Shown in pieces: positions 62,396 through 64,000 of a DNA stretch of 64,000 bases. The notes below the pieces were generated by a model. That model was not told where the DNA came from. It worked only from the letters and a program-made list of their open reading frames with translations, and ran no database searches. The stretch comes from Bacillota bacterium (GTDB lineage: Bacteria; Bacillota; Clostridia; Lachnospirales; Lachnospiraceae). Positions within the stretch are counted from its first letter, which is position 1. Each line of letters starts with the position of its first letter. The DNA is taken from NCBI GenBank assembly GCA_023436225.1, contig JAEZKA010000072.1:1-64000 (forward strand). The letters run 5' to 3'. The position numbers and the translations under genes are program-made.

Positions 62396-62423
62396 AAGTC
62401 TTGGGGTGGGATTCTTTGAATCC
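62396..62423 (+). repeat. 28-bp dispersed repeat, copy 2
   Basis: AAGTCTTGGGGTGGGATTC-TTT-GAATCC matches 21885-21912 at 27 of 28 positions, 40 kb away. Confidence 0.7.
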
Positions 62424-62525
62424 CCCTCAATTACTGGATTATGAGCAATTTTAATGTTTTAGATTCTATAAGTAGTTTTTTGGTGCACTTAATAAACCTG
62501 CCTAATGTTCTTTTGTTCTTTTATT

Positions 62526-63780
62526 CTAGCGACACGTATGTAATATCCTGTTTCGAAAGAGATTAAGATTAACTATCCCATATGAGACTCATTCAAGGAC
62601 TTTGATCTTATTGTTATAGCCTTCTGTAGGTCCATTTGTATAACCATACTTAAATGCATTTAGTATTTCCTTTGAGCTGTTGCGAAATGTACTAGCATAA
62701 GATTCAAACTTCTATGCTTATAATATTTACGCAGGATACTGACATAATTCTTTGAAGCCTTTTACGTACATTCTCAATCGCCCATGTTACTTGTCAATGA
62801 AATGATATTTGTCAGCTATATGAGCTGCATTTGAGAAGAAGGTCTTTGCTATGTCACGATATGGCTTTCATATATCAGAGATAAAGAATTCTACTCGATT
62901 ATGTTGTGCCTTAGTGATTTTGCATATTTCGGATAAACGGAACCCTTGTTTCACATAAGCGGTGTAGCGGACTCAGCTGAACGGTGTTTCATTTGTTTAC
63001 TATAGGTGCATCCATGCTAGGCTGGCACAGAGTGCCGACAGGCTTCGTGTCACCCTTCGTCTTGGGTGACACGAAACCTGTCCTTAAGCCTGTTTTGGTG
63101 TGGAATACGGGTTCCTGCTGTCAACATATTAATTATCACTGAAGAAGAATCCGGGAACACCGCTTATCCATAATGACTACACCGGTGAATCAATACACTC
63201 ACACCGTTTCAATTGAAAAGCTCACACCGGTCGAGCGAAATTTGCATGATATCGCGAAAGTAATTACTAAGATGGGATTGTGTCCGGTCAGGAAGTATAT
63301 CTAAAATACATTTTTTCTTACCATCAACTAAGATGCACTGAAATTTATCTATCTTAGCATTACTTTTAAATTCATCATTAGAGAGAACTCTTGGAATTGA
63401 TGGTTTAACGTAATTAATACGATCAAAAACCCTTGTTACAGTTGAAACAGATATGTTTGCTTGTGAAGCAATGTAAGTATAACTGATGGTATCCCTAAGC
63501 TGATGTAAAATATACATAGCAAGACGTTTTGTCATATGTTGATATATTAGGCAGACAGGCATATTCTGTGTAAAAATGCTTTCCACAAGGACAGGAATAA
63601 CTTCTTTTTTTCAACACTAAGTTAGTAGGCTTAAGTTGGACGGGAACATCCTTAATAGTCTGCAGACGGTAATCATGGATCTTTTTCGTGATTGAGCCAC
63701 AAGCAGATTTGCTCAGTAAGTTTGGTTTCCAAATGGATTGTATTTAAAATATAAGAATGTTTGACTTTTTAATAAATTTA
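62526..63780 (-). pseudogene. ISL3-family transposase, interrupted and decayed
   Basis: Minus-strand homology runs from a Cys-containing N-terminal region (SACGSITKKIHDYR, SYSCPCGKHFY) through the HTH (SQANISVSTVTRVFDRI) and the start of the DDE domain (LSNDEFKSNAKIDKFQCILVD). A foreign segment (about 62,953-63,213) then interrupts it. It resumes with KPYRDIAKTFFSNA, DKYHFIDK and the C-terminal FKYGYTNGPTEGYNNKIKVL, LFRNRILHT. Several stops and shifts are present. The order of fragments fits one ISL3 transposase of normal length. Confidence 0.85.
62953..63213. mobile_element. About 260-bp insertion nested in the ISL3 remnant
   Basis: The segment splits the ISL3 DDE domain. It contains several copies of a CGGTGT motif facing one end (CCGGTGTGAG, ACGGTGTGAG, CCGGTGTAG) and inverted ACACCG/ACCGTT copies at the other. 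Repeated terminal motifs of this form resemble IS21-family ends. There is no coding sequence, so it would be an internally deleted or solo-end element. It holds a hairpin at 63037-63082 (GACAGG-cTTCGTGTCACCC with GGGTGACACGAA-aCCTGTC). Confidence 0.5.
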
Positions 63781-63940
63781 TCTTTAAAATTTACCAGTTT
63801 ATCGATACAATTAGAGTGCACTTTTAAATCTACCTTCTTTCAGAAATGTTGCCGCATGTAAATGTCAAAATACAGATGTTCAATTGGGAGTACGTACATA
63901 ATCCTGGACCTTATGTAGCATAAATATCAGGAGGATAGTC

Positions 63941-64000
63941 ATGTACTCATATGAGAAAAGGAAAGAAACTGTAGAACTTTACTTAAATTACCAGAGCTAT
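63941..64000 (+). CDS. Transposase or helix-turn-helix ORF, 5' end (partial)
   Basis: AGGAGG is 8 bases before an ATG, and the first 20 codons (MYSYEKRKETVELYLNYQSY) read like the N-terminus of IS3-type OrfA/helix-turn-helix transposase proteins. The window ends here, so the identity is tentative. Confidence 0.55.
   Translation, partial: MYSYEKRKETVELYLNYQSY

Overview
The window is low-GC Firmicutes DNA. Gene content and protein style point to a Lachnospiraceae/Clostridium cluster XIVa anaerobe of the Clostridium phytofermentans type. The evidence is strong Shine-Dalgarno sites, sigma-A promoters with 17-bp spacers, UMF1 transporters, a SPOCS-like coat protein, a dgt-dnaG-rpoD-trmK block, a class A RNase P RNA and a TGS-containing uridine kinase. 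This assignment is inferred from gene content; no marker gene was compared.

Layout. Positions 1-4,400 are an accessory patch: the tail of an aminoglycoside 6-adenylyltransferase-like gene, a FAD oxidoreductase divergent from a PocR/AraC regulator, and a decayed VWA-domain gene. At 4,437-6,963 a UMF1 transporter and a nucleotide pyrophosphatase-like enzyme form a two-gene unit. At 7,610-11,562 two uncharacterised membrane proteins, the diadenylate cyclase CdaA, its partner YbbR/CdaR and an HPr form a c-di-AMP operon, preceded by a duplicated repeat unit. leuA (12,275-13,942) lies behind a tandem hairpin array. Positions 14,390-24,522 hold a cell-surface glycopolymer locus: three CDP-glycerol-type glycerophosphotransferases (one fused to a GT2 domain), TagGH exporter, TagD, an LCP ligase and an initiating sugar-phosphate transferase. 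An HtrA protease, a ClpX-like ATPase and a zinc-ribbon protein follow.

Positions 28,685-33,671 carry the complete livJHMGF branched-chain amino-acid ABC transporter. A cytidylate-kinase-like protein, two aminotransferases, a response regulator, queH and a SPOCS-like protein follow. feoAB plus a small Cys-rich partner lie behind a good Fur-box candidate. dgt, dnaG, rpoD, trmK and a nucleoside kinase form a housekeeping block that ends against rnpB on the opposite strand. Positions 50,703-56,650 hold a VanRS-like two-component pair, an AP2/HNH-derived protein, a SleB-like hydrolase and thrC. A very strong promoter then drives a large Ig-like surface protein (57,091-59,697).

Positions 59,800-64,000 are an insertion-sequence graveyard: decayed IS256, IS110 and ISL3 elements, one of them with a nested insertion. 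The IS110 remnant keeps an upstream structured segment that could be a bridge-RNA fossil.

A recurring theme is abundant small palindromic DNA in the gaps: GCGAAGC-loop hairpins, ACAATAGAAAG palindromes, two long multi-arm stem-loops and paired structured repeats. One hairpin sits exactly between the Shine-Dalgarno and the start codon of tagD. These elements, a three-way-junction RNA candidate upstream of leuA, and the membrane proteins of the cdaA operon are the parts that known families do not explain.
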